Made by a program: the position numbers and the translations under genes
Shown here: positions 1 to 11,655 of the stretch, piece after piece
Numbering within the stretch: position 1 is the stretch's first letter
Layout: every line of letters begins with the position of its first letter
The notes under the pieces: model-generated
Databases searched by the model: none
What the model saw: only the letters and a program-made list of their open reading frames with translations
Told to the model about the DNA's origin: nothing
Origin: Sipunculus nudus
Lineage: Eukaryota; Annelida; Sipuncula; Golfingiida; Sipunculidae
Assembly: GCA_026874595.1 (NCBI GenBank)
Contig: CM049306.1
Coordinates: forward strand, 106,033,142-106,097,141
Direction of reading: 5' to 3'
DNA length: 64,000 nucleotides

Positions 1-109
1 TTTTATAAATTTCTTTTCAAATATTTCATTCATCAGGGAGTCAAATGATTTTTTTAGAAGTGACATTCTCTTTATTACTAAATTTGTGTTTGCTATATTG
101 CAGCTTATT

Positions 110-1000
110 TAAACAGGTTATCCTTAGGTCATGATGCTCAGCTGACTAACGTGTTGGTATTGGCTGTGATAATAGATGCATTTATGTGTTTGGCACTGGT
201 TGTCCTAAGGGTACTGAATATAATCCTGTAATTGATGCAAATGAGGTCATGGTGACCTGTTTACCCATGAGGACATCCGATGATTACAATTTGTGCCTTG
301 TAGTATACAGCAAAGTTTCGGATGGTGATAAACCTATACCGTTCTTCTAATATAGCAAGCTATAAAATACGAGGAAATTAACAATAAGCATACCAGGTTC
401 CCAGGTTTCAGTAGTGAAAACTGACACAACTGCTAGCATATATAAATTCAGGTAAAGTAAATAAAAATACAGGTGGCGCCTCTATTCTTCAGGAACTGTT
501 AAAACTTATCATGATCAATAAATATACTGTTTTCAAAGGACAAGATGAAAACATGTCTGGGAAAATTAGACATTTGCTCACTTGATGGCATAAAAAATAA
601 AGTAAAAAATTGAGTGAAAATTAAAAAAAATACAGGTAGCCACACCCTCCTTAAGATAGATATGAATATAATTATGAAGAATAGGCACACCTTGACTCAG
701 GACACCAAACTTAATTACAGCTTGAGAAATTCTTACAAGTGCTATAATTTGCTGCGTAATTTCCATGATCCAAGAACAAAGCAAGATCCCTGACTTCCAA
801 CACATTAATTATTTAGATGCTGGAACTTTTGATCTTTTTTTTTTTGTTTTGGTTGCGCAAACACGCCTCATAATTCAGAATATATAGGATTCTAAGGAGA
901 TTTTAAAAGGAACTAACTGGATGTAAAGTTAGAAGTTTCTTGATCCAATAGTTACGATTTGTGCCATGTTAACGGACGACAGGACGGACGTCTCCGAACA
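110..1000 (+). mobile_element. Worn copy of the AGTGACCC non-autonomous element
   Basis: AGGTCATGATGCTCAGCTGACTAAC near 125 matches the left end of the better copy at 10370. Internal blocks also match: a stretch around ACAGGTGGCGCC at 470-480, and GATGTAAAGTTAGAAG followed by TTACGATTTGTGCC at about 918-965. The right-end hairpin is missing, so the copy is truncated or decayed. It has no coding capacity. Confidence 0.6.
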
Positions 1001-2080
1001 CCCAAAACTGAATATTCAATCAATTAAGTTTGATTTATGCTGGTACATTATTTTGTAATACGTTACCTTGTGATCTAAGTCTCACGGCAGCCTTTAACCA
1101 AAAATCTTCAAATACTACATTTATATCCTTGCGGTTGAAGAATGAACCATTTTTTATTAATTTCAGCAATATATATGTATAAGATAATTTGAAAAACAGT
1201 AAGAAATTAATTGATTTTTGCAGATTAAAAAAAAAAGAAAAGTTTAAAAGGCCATCCGCTCAATCGATGGGTTTCTTGCAGGCATCGATCCGGCTGGATA
1301 TATAAGTTTGATGGGCTGATGCAGCAGCTGTCTGTAATAATGCAGCCTTGGAAGTTCATCTGGTCTACACAAGTGGATTACGTAGACCCTGGTAGTCGCG
1401 CGCGTTGACTGATGGAAAGTCTCCGCAATCAGCTCACCTTTATTCGGTGTTCTCTCGTCGTGGAGCAGGTGGCGTATTAGCATTAGACGAGGGAAGGATT
1501 ATGTTCATCGGACCGGCTCAACAATTTGTATATCTTAAGGATTGATCCATATACCGCTAACGAGTAAAGGTGATTACGTCCGACTAGTCAATAAATGTAT
1601 CTGTGACATAATTAACAAAAATAAACCTGTTCACATAATATTATATACGTTTCAACTTTAACCATAATTTAGCTAAAATTTTTAAACTTATAATTTCACT
1701 TTTTTGCTGTAGAGATCCAGAGCGAATTTGCATTCCACTCAGGTTACCAATCATCTACAAAAGATTCATACAGAGAAATTAGGAACAGACTTTACAACTT
1801 AAAAAAAAAGTTCCGATTGGTTGCTAGGCATAACCTGTTGACCAACATATATGCTGAGGGAACGAAAAGTGATCACACTGCACGCAGGGACCAGGAAGTC
1901 AATGTTCATATTCACTTCTGTGTTTTAAGATCCATGGGCTCATCGGAGAACCCCTACGTAAAATGATTTCATTTGAGGTGATATTTCCCAGTTTTTGTTC
2001 ATGTAAGCCAGAACTAACCCATTAAAATAAGTGAGTGGGAAAAGAAGGTAATGTACGGACACCAGACATGGGATGATAAC
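1001..2080. other. Unassigned intergenic sequence
   Basis: No gene is supported. A slightly GC-richer block at about 1245-1500 has a 79-codon open frame on the minus strand with no domain that I recognise. It may be a fragment of a mobile element or a diverged exon. Confidence 0.4.
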
Positions 2081-2084
2081 ATGA

Positions 2085-2166
2085 CATATGTAATCGATTA
2101 CGATTACAATTACTTTAAAAGTAAATGATTACAGCCATGATTACAAATCATCAATGATTACATCAC
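2085..2166. repeat. GATTAC-rich imperfect palindromic stretch
   Basis: GTAATCGATTAC is a perfect 12-bp palindrome and is followed by five more GATTAC or GTAATC-like words. This composition is common at ends of hAT-type non-autonomous elements, but I cannot define two termini here. Confidence 0.35.
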
Positions 2167-2221
2167 TTCAAATTCTTGTGGCACTTTATTGTTGATTTGC
2201 TCATATATATACAAATGAAGG

Positions 2222-2312
2222 GGGTTGCATAGCTGAGTGTTTTCATGCTTTAGCGCTCTGAGTTGGCCAGAAACCGACCCCTGGTTGCGGGGTCTGCTGC
2301 CTTTCCCGCCAT
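2222..2312 (+). repeat. tRNA-like SINE head (decayed)
   Basis: TAGCTGAGTGT fits the pol III A-box pattern TRGCNNAGYNGG with one mismatch and is followed by TTAGCGCTCTG, as in tRNA D-arms. About 54 bases later GGTTGCGGGGTC is a damaged B-box. The tRNA fold is lost, so a tRNA-derived SINE fragment fits better than a tRNA gene. Confidence 0.35.
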
Positions 2313-2793
2313 GTAGGCCCTTGAAGGTTGACTTTTGCATGATTTTGCAGGGCGGGATGGGTAAAAAATATAGATGATTTTTTAAATGCGGTTTCTGTGG
2401 GCCAAAAGTATGGTTGTTATAACATTGAGGAGATTGTTACAATTACCAAAATGTAATGCCCAGGTCTGTTCAGTTGCTTTGATTAATTCATTTACAGGAG
2501 AGTGCTTACTGTATATAAAAGTATTGAACTGGTGAAATCTAAATTCTCTGATTTTTAGACAGGTTTGTATTTGCAGTTACCACTGGACATGATGTTGTAT
2601 AAATGTACCTGTCCATAGTGTTGTATGTCTAGACTGTTCAGCACTCTTAGTCTATACTTGTGGCCAGTCTCCCATATTACATAACATGGCCCAGGGTAGA
2701 GCACCGGCATGATTTCCTATGACCTAATAATAGCCACTACATGGGCTGCATCTGGTCTGTCACCCGCTGGATATAACTTTAGTCTGGATAGTA

Positions 2794-3173
2794 GTCCAGA
2801 CTACCTTTATCATGGTGACTAGGCCTTAGCAATATCCAGACTACCTGATGTCATGGTGATAAGGCCTTAGCAACATCCAGACTACCTGATGCCATGGTGA
2901 CTAGGCTTAAGCAGCATCCAGACTACCTAATGTCACGGTGACTAGGCCTTAGGAACATTCAGGCTACCTGATGTCATGGTGATTAGGCCTTAGCAACATC
3001 AAGACTACCTGATGTCATGGTGACTGGGCCTTAGGAACATTCAGAATACCTGATGTCATGGTGACTAGGCCTTAGCTACATCCAGACAACCTGATGTCAT
3101 GGTGACTAGGCCTAAGGAACATTCAGACCATCTGATGTTATGGTGATTAGGCCTTATCAACACCCAGACTACT
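2794..3173. repeat. 41-bp satellite, minor locus (about 9 units)
   Basis: Units built on CAGACTACCTGATGTCATGG and GACTAGGCCTTAGCAACATC repeat every 41-42 bases. They are more diverged from each other than those in the 12.2-16.4 kb array of the same family. Neither end carries a recognisable element terminus. Confidence 0.9.
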
Positions 3174-3690
3174 CTTTTTTCTCACAATGAAAAGGTATTT
3201 CTCCTAAAAAAAAGTGCACTTTCATCGTATTATTTTTTTCTGCGATCAATCTATCCATACCTTCGATGGCACAAAATTTCTTTAAGAAAAAAAAAGACAG
3301 AGGCGGGGTTTCTTTCAAATAACACAAATATATAATTCAGTATGAAAATATTAATATAAGCGGTTTCCTTTCATTCTTAAAAGAACAACCAACATATAAA
3401 ATCTTTCGGAGAGAGTGCGGGTAACACGATACCATATTTTCAGGCCCAGGTCTGAATTTGCTTACAAAATGTAACAGCAACATGAGGGAATCCTCCATGT
3501 CCCTACCAACCTTATATACAGCATATATGTATTGATCCCCCATAAACCTTTCTCTCACTGTGGATGCAAGGGGCACGGAAGATCACGAGCTGAACACACA
3601 CTCACCGGATGCATCCACGACTCATAGATGATGAACATTCTTTCAGATGAATTTGCCTACACTGACAGAGGTGTGAAATAGCGCATCGAC
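3174..3690. other. Unassigned spacer between satellite and foldback
   Basis: Homopolymer-rich and AT-rich sequence. A 79-codon minus-strand open frame (3337-3576) shows no recognisable domain and is not called. Confidence 0.4.
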
Positions 3691-5640
3691 AGTGACGACG
3701 ACAACATTACTTACGACGACGACAGTGTTTGTTTCTTGGAGATGCCTGTGGCAGCAGCACTAACGACGACGACGACAGCAAGACTGTAGCTTTCTTCCTG
3801 AAGTGTCCGCCAAAGAGTGCTTGTTTCTTTGAGATACTTTTCTTCTTGGAGTAGTTTATGGCTGCAGCACTGCCAGCGACTACAGTTTGTGGTGCCAGCA
3901 TTGACGACGACGGTCAGAGGAAAGCTCCTTCCCTGTAGCTTCTGCCGACGACGACGACAGTGCTTGTTTCTAGGAGATGCTTGTGGCGGCAGCACTAACG
4001 ACGACGACGACAGCAAGACTGTAGCTTCCTCCCTGTGGGGCCTGCCTGATACGCCGACGACGACATTGCGGCCTCTTGGTATAGTTTATGGAGGCAGTAC
4101 TGCCGACGACGACAGCAAGACCTTAGCTTCTCCTTGCGGCAATACTGACGAGGAAGACGATGACAGCAAGACCTGAGCTTTCTCCCACGACGACGACATT
4201 GCAGGCCTCTCTGAGTAGTTTGTGGGGCCAGCACTACTGATGACAACAATTTGTGGTGGCAGCACTGACGACGACGACAGTCACAGCAGAGCTCCGTCCA
4301 TTTTGCTTCTGCCAATGACGACGACGACAGTGCTTTTTTATTAATGCTTCTCCTTCTGGAGTAGTTTGTGGCGGCAGCACTGCCCATTACGACATTGTAT
4401 CGTGGCAGCACTGACGACGGCAACGAGAGTCAGAGGAAAGCTCCCTCCCTGTAGCCACTGCCGCCGCTGACGACGACAGTGCTTAATTGTTTCTAGGAGG
4501 TGCTTGCGGTGACTGACAACGACGACAACAAGACTGTAGCTTCCTCCCTGTGGGGCCTGCCAGATTCGCCGACGACGACAGTGCTGGCCTCTCGGAGTAA
4601 GTTTGTGGCGGCAGCTCTGCCGACGACGACAGTTTTTGGTAGCAGCACTGACGACGACGACAGTCTCAGAAAAGCTCCTTCCCCGTTGCTTATGCCAATG
4701 ACGACGACGACAACGACAGTGCTGGCCTCTTGGAGTAGCTTTTGGCGGCAACACTGCCGACAACGACAGTCTTTGGTGACAGCACTGACGACGACGACGA
4801 CAGTCACAGCAAAGCTCCTTCCCAATAGTGCCTGCCGTGACGCCAATGACGACAGTGTTTGCCTCTTGGAGTAGTTTGTGGCAGCAGCACCGCCGACGAT
4901 GACAGTTTGTGGTGGCAGCACTGACGACGACGACAGTCACAGCAAAGCTCCTTCCCTGTTTCTTCTGCCAATGACGACGACGACGGCGACAGTGCATGAT
5001 TCTTTGAGATGCTTTACCTGTTGGAGTTGTTCGTGGCGGCAGTACTGCCGACGAATAGTTTGTTGTCGCAGAATTGACGACAGTAACGACAGTCAGAGGA
5101 AATCTCCCTGCCTGTAGCTTCTGCCAAAAACGCCGACTACGAGAGTGCTGGCTCCTTGGAGTAGTTTCTAGCGGCAGCACTGCCGACGACAGTCACAGCA
5201 AAGGTCCTTCCATGTTGCTTCTGCCAATGACGACGACTTGTTTCTTTGAGATGCTTCTCTCTTGGAGTAGTTTGTGGCGGCAGCACTCCCGACGTCGACA
5301 GTTTTTGCTAGCAGCACTGACAATGACAGCGACAGTCAGAGGAAAGCTCTCTCCCTGTAGCGTCTGCCGATGATGACGACCACGTTGCTTGTTTCTTGCA
5401 GATGCTTGTGTTGGCAGCACTAACAACGACGAAGACAGCAAGACTCTAGCTTCTTCCCTGTAGCGCCCGCCAAAGACGCTGACTACGACAGTGCTGGCCT
5501 CTTTGAGTAATTTCTAGCGGCAGCACGGCCGAGGACGACTGCAGGACCTTAGCTTCTCCTTGCGGCAATACTGACGACGACGACGACAGCATGACCTTAG
5601 CTTCCTCCAAGACGCCGACGACGACAGTGTACAAACTCCC
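3690..5640 (+). mobile_element. Left arm of foldback structure: GAC-rich tandem modules
   Basis: Modules of roughly 140-170 bases recur about ten times. Each holds GAC runs, a block around AGTAGTTTGTGGCGGCAGCA, and a block around CAGCAAAGCTCCTTCCCTGT. The reverse complement of the same modules makes up 6758-7925. Even the outermost segments correspond, both having a CACTAAC-type word, GAC triplets, then AGCAAGNCTGTAGCTTTC. Drosophila FB elements have this architecture of long inverted arms made of subrepeats, but family identity is not shown. Long open frames here result from the low stop content of GAC repeats. Confidence 0.75.
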
Positions 5641-6757
5641 CAGTAGAAATCCTAACTTTGCCACAATGTGCGACAATTAATAAGCTACAATACTGCCGCA
5701 GGGACTATTTTGAGACAATTATAAGCTACAATACTGTCGCAGTGAATATGTGCGACAATGAATAAGCTACAGTACTGTCACAATGACAGTGTGCGGCAAT
5801 TTATAAGCTACAATATTGTCTCAGTTACTTGTTTAAATGTGTGTGACACATTGTCTAGTGTATATCCTACTTTTGCGACAATCTTGACAATTGATAAGCT
5901 ACAATACTGTCATAGTGGGACAGTTTTGGACATACACCCCAGTATATAAATTTTACCTCTCAACGATAAATAAGCTACACTACTGTCGCTACAACAATGT
6001 GTGACATTCTCTGACACACTACCCAGTATATATCTTACCTCAGCGACAATGCGTAACACTTTGCTAATATGTACGTCGGTTAGCTACATTCCAAAGCTGC
6101 CATTGTTGCAGCAACTATGTGCGATATTGGTGATACACACACCCCAGGTTATATCTCACCTCTTTGACAATGTGTGACAGTTTACTTCTGCAACAATGTG
6201 CAATGGTTAGTTACACTGTATGGCTGACACTTCATGGTCAATATTGTTGATGTGACAGTGGCGACCCAGTATATATATTACCTCTGTGGCATGTGCAACG
6301 TTTAGCTACATTCTCAAGCTGCCAGGCGCTACTCAATACTGTCCCGAGGACAGTCTGTGACACAAACCTCAGTATATTTTTTTCCTACCCCAGTAAAATT
6401 ATGTAATAATGAAGAAGCTATAATATGTCACAGTGACAATGTGAGACAGTTTGTAAGACACCCAAGTATATATATCTGACCTCTGCGACGAGTGATGCTT
6501 AACTACTATCTGAAGCTGATATGGACAATTAATACTGTGCTGCATCAGTCTGCGCCACAAACCCCAGGATAGATATGCTACCTCTGCAACTATGTGTGCC
6601 AAGAAAAAAGCTACAACACCATCGCAATGGCAATGTGAGACAGTTTGCAATACACACCATTAAGTAAATACCAACTCTGGGGAAAATAACATAGTGGTGT
6701 TGTGATTTTGTTTTCAATTGTTTTCTTTTAAATAAGTCACAAAAGTTTTTTAGCTGT
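5641..6757. repeat. Central loop of foldback: AAGCTACAATACTGTC repeat
   Basis: A different repeat family fills the loop: variants of GACAATNNATAAGCTACAAT and ACTGTCNCAGTGACAATGTG alternate with CCCCAGTATATATCTTACCTC-like words, ten or more times with much decay. Copies keep one orientation through the loop, so the inversion axis is not inside this repeat. Confidence 0.7.
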
Positions 6758-7925
6758 CGTTGTGGGCAGTGCTGCCTCCAAAAACTACTCCAAGAGGTCA
6801 GCATTGTCGTCGTCATTGGCAGAAGCTACAGGGAGGGTATTTCCCCTGACTGTCATCGTCGTCTTCAATGCTGCCACCACAATCTGTCGTCGTCGGCAGT
6901 GATGCTTCCATAAAATATACTGTTGTCGTCGGCGTCTTTGGCGGGCGCTTCAGGGAGAAAGCTTTACATACAGTCTTGCTGTCGTCGTCATCTTTGTCAG
7001 TGCTGCCGCCACAAACATCTCCAAGAAGCAAGCACTATCGTCGTCGTCATTAGCAGAAGCTATAGTGAGGGAGCTTTACTCTGACTGTCGTCGTTGTCGT
7101 CAGTGCTGCCACCACAAACTATCGTCGTTGGCAGTGCTGCTGCCACAAACTACTCCGAGAGGCTAGCACTGTTGTCGTCGTCGTCACTGCAGAAGCAACA
7201 GGTAAGGAGTTTTGCTGTGACTGTCGTTGTCGTCAGTGCTGCTACCACAAACTGTCGTCGTCGGCAGTGCTGCCACCACAAACTACTCAAGAGCCCAGCA
7301 CTGTTGTCGTCGTCGTCATTGGCAGAAGCAACAGGGAAGGAGCTTTGCTGTGACTGTCGTCAACTTCGTGGTCGGCAGTGCCTCCGCCACAAACTGTCGT
7401 CGTTGGCAGTGCTGCCGCCACAAACTACTCCAAGAGCCCAGCACTGTCGTCGTCGTCGTCATTGGCACAAGCAACAGGGAAGAAGCTTTGCTGTGACTGT
7501 CGTCATCATAGCTGCCTCTACAAACTGTGGTCGTAGGCAGTGCTTCCTCCACAAACTAGTCCATGAGACCAACACTGTCATCGGCGGCGTCTCTGTCAGA
7601 CGCGAAAGGAAAGAAGCTAAGGTCTTTCTGTCGTCGTCGTCTTTATTATGGCATGCTGCCGGCACAAACGTCTCCAAGAAACAAGCACTGTCATCGTCGT
7701 CGTCGTCAGAAGCTACAGGAAGGGAGCTTTACTCTGACTGTCGTCGTCGTCAGTGCTGCCACCACAAATTGCACAAACTGTCGTCGTCGGCAGTGATGCC
7801 TCCATAAACTACTTCAAGAGGCCAACACTGTCGTCGTCGGCGTCTTTTGAGGGCGCTTCAGGGAGAAAGCTACAGGCTTGCTGTCGTCGTCATCTTTGTT
7901 AGTGCCGCCGCCACAAAAACAACGA
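6758..7925 (-). mobile_element. Right arm of foldback structure: GTC-rich tandem modules
   Basis: This is the reverse complement of the left arm family (GTCGTCGTCATTGGCAGAAG, GGAGCTTTGCTGTGACTGTC, GCTGCCGCCACAAACTACTC). It is about 0.8 kb shorter than the left arm, so module number has changed since the inversion arose. The last 25 bases revert to GAC orientation. It ends against the LINE relic at about 7935. An open frame of 237 codons (7094-7807) is a by-product of the repeat. Confidence 0.75.
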
Positions 7926-7934
7926 CGACAGTTT

Positions 7935-8305
7935 GTGTAGTAAACATGAAGTCCAGCTTCTTTCAAGTTAATTTATTGTTAAATAAACTTTTAAGCTTCT
8001 TTATAACTATTGGTTCTGATTTTTTATTTCGTAACATGTGTGTATCAGTGCTTAAATTTCAACTTTGTCAACTCAAGAATTTTACCCCTGATAGGAATTT
8101 TCAGCTGATTTTAGACACGACTATTAAAATCTTGATTTTCATTGTAAGTTATTTTTTCAAGATTGTTATCCATTGCTGCGGGATTGCCTTTTGAATGGAC
8201 ATCCAGTATAGATTTTTCTGTATTCCTTGCTGGAAAAGTCAGCTCTTTCTGATAGATATTTTAAAGAGCCATCGGTGTTGCATAGATGATACAAAAAACG
8301 TACAC
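7935..8305 (-). pseudogene. LINE relic, C-terminal part of ORF2 (L1/Tx1-like)
   Basis: Read on the minus strand, this continues the reverse-transcriptase pseudogene after the hAT-like insertion: DKIGVRFLYHL, then a KAIPQQW block typical of the region after the RT thumb in L1/Tx1-type elements. Stops and frameshifts are frequent. It ends at the foldback arm. Confidence 0.6.
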
Positions 8306-8313
8306 CAATTTTA

Positions 8314-9302
8314 CAGGGTTGGCCAAAAGCCGGCTTTTACACATATTTTACTCAGGCCGGTGGCTAAAGCCCACTAATAATGGCTGTTACTGGTCAATAC
8401 CGGTTAATGACCTGGTCATCTGACAAATCATTCATACAATATTCTTTATTAAGTAACTCAGGCTTTTAAGTAGTAGTTGCAGTGATATACTGGTCATCTG
8501 TCAAACCGTTTATAATGTACATTTTTAAATGGGCTTTAAAGTAGTGGCTGTATTATACGTTAACTGACACAAAGCCTAACTCTGGACTAGTGCAGTGAAC
8601 CATGTGGTTACTAGATGGACAGGTGGAAGCGAGACAGTTATGTGAATAAACCTACATAGTCTTCATATTATCAGCACAATACTGGATCCACTGTATGGCT
8701 GGCTCCCTGATTATCACTGTTTGTTTTACAATGCTGACTTGCATCATTAAAGGATGTTCAGTTGTTAACCAAGAGGCTATGGGGATAGAGATTAATTAAG
8801 TGAACAAAATCAGCGTCAGTTTTGAGTCAATTTCAGTCTTGCCTTGACTTTAACTCCATGCTAGCTTATTATTGCTGTATGTTTGATTTTAACTTTTGAT
8901 TATCAAAGAATTTCTGGTACAAAGCTTTGATATTGGGCCTTGGTGTGGGACATGAACTGTGACATATAGCGACAGGCCGCCAAGTTGGTGTCCTGCTATC
9001 ACGCACAGAGAGATTTTTATGAGACTAGCACAGTGAAGCACCTTATATGTGTGCTTGACCCTGTGTCATGCATTTTAAATCATTTACTTTAGTATTCCAT
9101 AGCACAAGGTAAAAGCTTGTATAAAAAAAAACATTTTAAAAATAATTATGTTGTTATTAGGTTTGAGGCATTTTTTTATTCAATTGAGAAGTATTAGCCA
9201 GTAATAGCCAGTATTGGCCACTTTTGAAGTATTGACCGGGCCGGCTAAAACCGGCTTTAGCCAGCGGTTAAAGCCGGGGGTGGCTCTTACCGGCCAGCCC
9301 TG
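8314..9302. mobile_element. hAT-like non-autonomous element (989 bp)
   Basis: The ends are inverted: CAGGGTTGGCC on the left, GGCCAGCCCTG on the right. The flanking octamers CAATTTTA (8306-8313) and TTATTTTA (9303-9310) agree at 6 of 8 positions, which fits the 8-bp target duplication and CAGGG termini of hAT elements. Subterminal GGCCGGCTAAAACCGGC-like words are present. No transposase frame is seen. LINE sequence resumes on both sides, which independently supports the boundaries. Confidence 0.7.
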
Positions 9303-9310
9303 TTATTTTA

Positions 9311-10363
9311 TCTAGGAAACCAAAATAGATTTTTTATCAACTTTGACGTACTGATAATTCTGAACTTGCTGCATAATAACTACCTCCGCTGATTGTGGGT
9401 CAGTACACGTATACTTATCCAAGATTGTTAAACAATGACTGTAGAATTTAAGATTTGTTTCGTGTGATACAATTCACGGCAAAATTAACCCCCATGTTTT
9501 CTCTAACACAAACTCTCTGTAAATAGAAATTAGGTACAGCTGTATTTTTTTTTAATTTGACATGTTTTTTAATCTGATCAAACCAGATATTCTTTGACAT
9601 TCTAAAATCGATTCAACATCTGGTACTTTTATGCCTCAATTTTCTAATTCACTTATCAATACAACATATTTAATTTCTTGCTTACGATCATACCATATAA
9701 AATCAACTTTTTGATAAAACGCCTTTGGGGTTAATAACGTTCATTGTGTATATAAGATTTGAGATGTCAAAGGTTTGAAAAATCGTGTTACGCCTAAATA
9801 TTGTCAGCGCTCTCGATTTCCACACATTAAATGTTCTTTAAAGAGTATTATAAACCTTTTCAAAGTTCAACTCGAACGACAAATCTTCCCTGTATATTAA
9901 CCATATACCTAGGATTTTTTTTGGCATCGGAATGAAGGTTAACCCGTTTGATACTGTTAGAATATTTTAGCGTGTTCCTCCCCTTTTCCATCCATGCGGC
10001 TTCATGTTTGCTAAAATTCACATTCACTGAAGATATCATTGAAAAATCATTTAAAATTTGCGGCAATGCCTCCTTTGATTTCAAGTCTTTTAAGAAGAAT
10101 GTGCTGTCGTCGGCAAGGAGACATTGTTTTAATTAGTGCCGTTTATGACAACACCTTTATCCAAGATGGATTGACCGACCATAATTGCCAATATTTCAAT
10201 CACCAACATAAGGAGCTAACGGATCACCTTGTCTTGTTCCTCGCTCTTATTTAAAATACCCTGTGGTGTTACCGTTGTTAAAAATGTAGTTTTCTAATCC
10301 GTTATGTTAAAATTTATCCAGTTAATAAATGTGTCACCAAATTCAAATTTCCGTTATACAGTT
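9311..10363 (-). pseudogene. LINE relic, RT palm to thumb part of ORF2 (L1/Tx1-like)
   Basis: On the minus strand, in order: a block around FEFGDTFINWI, a QGDPLAPY block (RT motif B region), LLADDSTFFLKD containing the ADD catalytic pair, and an ILNDFSMISSVNVNFSK block. Then come FNVWKSRALTIFR-like and IKVPDVES-like stretches of the thumb region. Several stop codons and frameshifts make it inactive. It directly continues the fragment at 11656-12205, from which it is separated by an inserted element. Confidence 0.85.
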
Positions 10364-10369
10364 AATACA

Positions 10370-11649
10370 AGTGACCCCTGGGTCATGACGCTCAGCCGAC
10401 TGACATGTTGATATTATGTCCTTGCACAGACAACCAATTAAAATAGGTGGCATCATTGTTAATGCATATTAGCTTAAGTTCATCAAGACCCATAAGCACA
10501 ACAAATCTGATGACAATCCAACCAGCCTATCATGAGGAATCTGGCAATTTGTGTGTATTTTGCATTATTTCTGGGTGCTCAAACATACCCCAAAACTCTG
10601 AGAATATAGGTCACTGTGACCCTATTTCAGGTTTCTGGGGAGAACTTTTGAGAAACTCTCAGGATGTAAAGTTAGAAGATTCTCGGCCCCATGGTTATGA
10701 TTTGTGCCCTACTTTGGTATCAAATTTTCAATTATTCTGGGGGGTACTTCTGAGCCTCATAGCTCAGACAATATGGGTGACAGAAACCTAATTTCAGGTT
10801 TCCAAGGAGACTTTTCATGGTCCTCCCAGCATGTCAAGAAAGAAGATTCCAGGGGTAGTCATCACGATTTGTGCCCTATTATCAGATGACGGCATCTTTT
10901 GAGGTCTCAAAAATAGAGAAAAAAATCGTAAAAAATCGAAAAAAATAAAGGTGGCGCCACCAGTCGGCAAAAACTGATGTAACACCCCATGATCAATATC
11001 CATGCAAAGAATCATGGTGATCAATGCATTAATTGTTCAGATATTTGAGCTTTTGTATCAAATTTTTCATTATTCTGGGGGGGGGGGGTACTTCGGAGCC
11101 CCATAGCTTGAAGAATATGGGTAACAGAGACCTAATTCCAATTTTCCAAGAAGACCTTTCATGGACCTCCTTGGATGTAAAGTGAAAAGATTCCAGGTCC
11201 AGCGGTTACGATTTGTGCCCTGTTAACAGATGACAGCAACTTTTGAGGTCTCAAAAATAGAGAAGAAAAATCGTAAAAAATCGAAAAAATAAAGGTGGCG
11301 CCACCAGTCTGCAGAAACTGATGAAACACTCCAGGATCAATATCCATGCAAAGAATCATGGTGATAAATGCAGTAGTTGTTCAGATATTTGAGCTTTTGT
11401 ATCAAATTTATCATTATTCTGGGGGTTACTTTGGAGCCCTATAGCTTAAAGAATACGGGTAACAGAGACCTAATTTTAGGTTTCCAAGGAGATTTTTCAT
11501 GGACCTCTCTGGATGTGAAGTTAGATGATTCCAGGTCCAGTGGGTACGATTTGTGCCTTGTTAACGGACAGATGGCCGGATGGCCGGCCGGACGACGGAC
11601 AAAGAGTGATCGCTATAGCTCAGATGACTAACAGTCAGCTGAGCTAAAA
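10370..11649 (+). mobile_element. AGTGACCC non-autonomous element with internal 340-bp units
   Basis: The left end reads AGTGACCCCTGGGTCATGAC then GCTCAGCCGACT. The right end (11617-11645) is a hairpin: AGCTCAG and CTGAGCT stem, one mismatch, TGACT/AGTCA, loop AAC, followed by AAAA. GCTCAGCYGACT and AGTCAGCTGAGC form subterminal inverted repeats. AATACA flanks both sides (10364-10369, 11650-11655). Inside, a unit of about 340 bases recurs (TTGTATCAAATTTNTCATTATTCTGG near 11053 and 11396, degenerate near 10715). Interrupted LINE sequence on each side confirms the boundaries. The layout resembles pearl or Helentron-associated elements of molluscs, but a 6-bp target duplication is not typical of them, so the class is open. 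Confidence 0.75.
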
Positions 11650-11655
11650 AATACA

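Noticed and set aside
1244-1483. 79-codon frame in a GC-richer block
   Set aside because: No recognisable motif, no splice sites fitting a gene, and surrounded by repeats.
2222-2312. Functional tRNA gene
   Set aside because: The A-box is good but the B-box is damaged and the cloverleaf cannot be formed, so it is kept only as a SINE-like fragment.
4341-5180. 279-codon open frame on the minus strand
   Set aside because: It lies in the GAC-rich foldback arm, where modules lack stops in several frames on both strands. The product is only translated repeat.
7094-7807. 237-codon open frame on the plus strand
   Set aside because: It is the inverted counterpart of the frame at 4341-5180 and exists for the same reason. 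No domain, no splice signals, overlapping frames.
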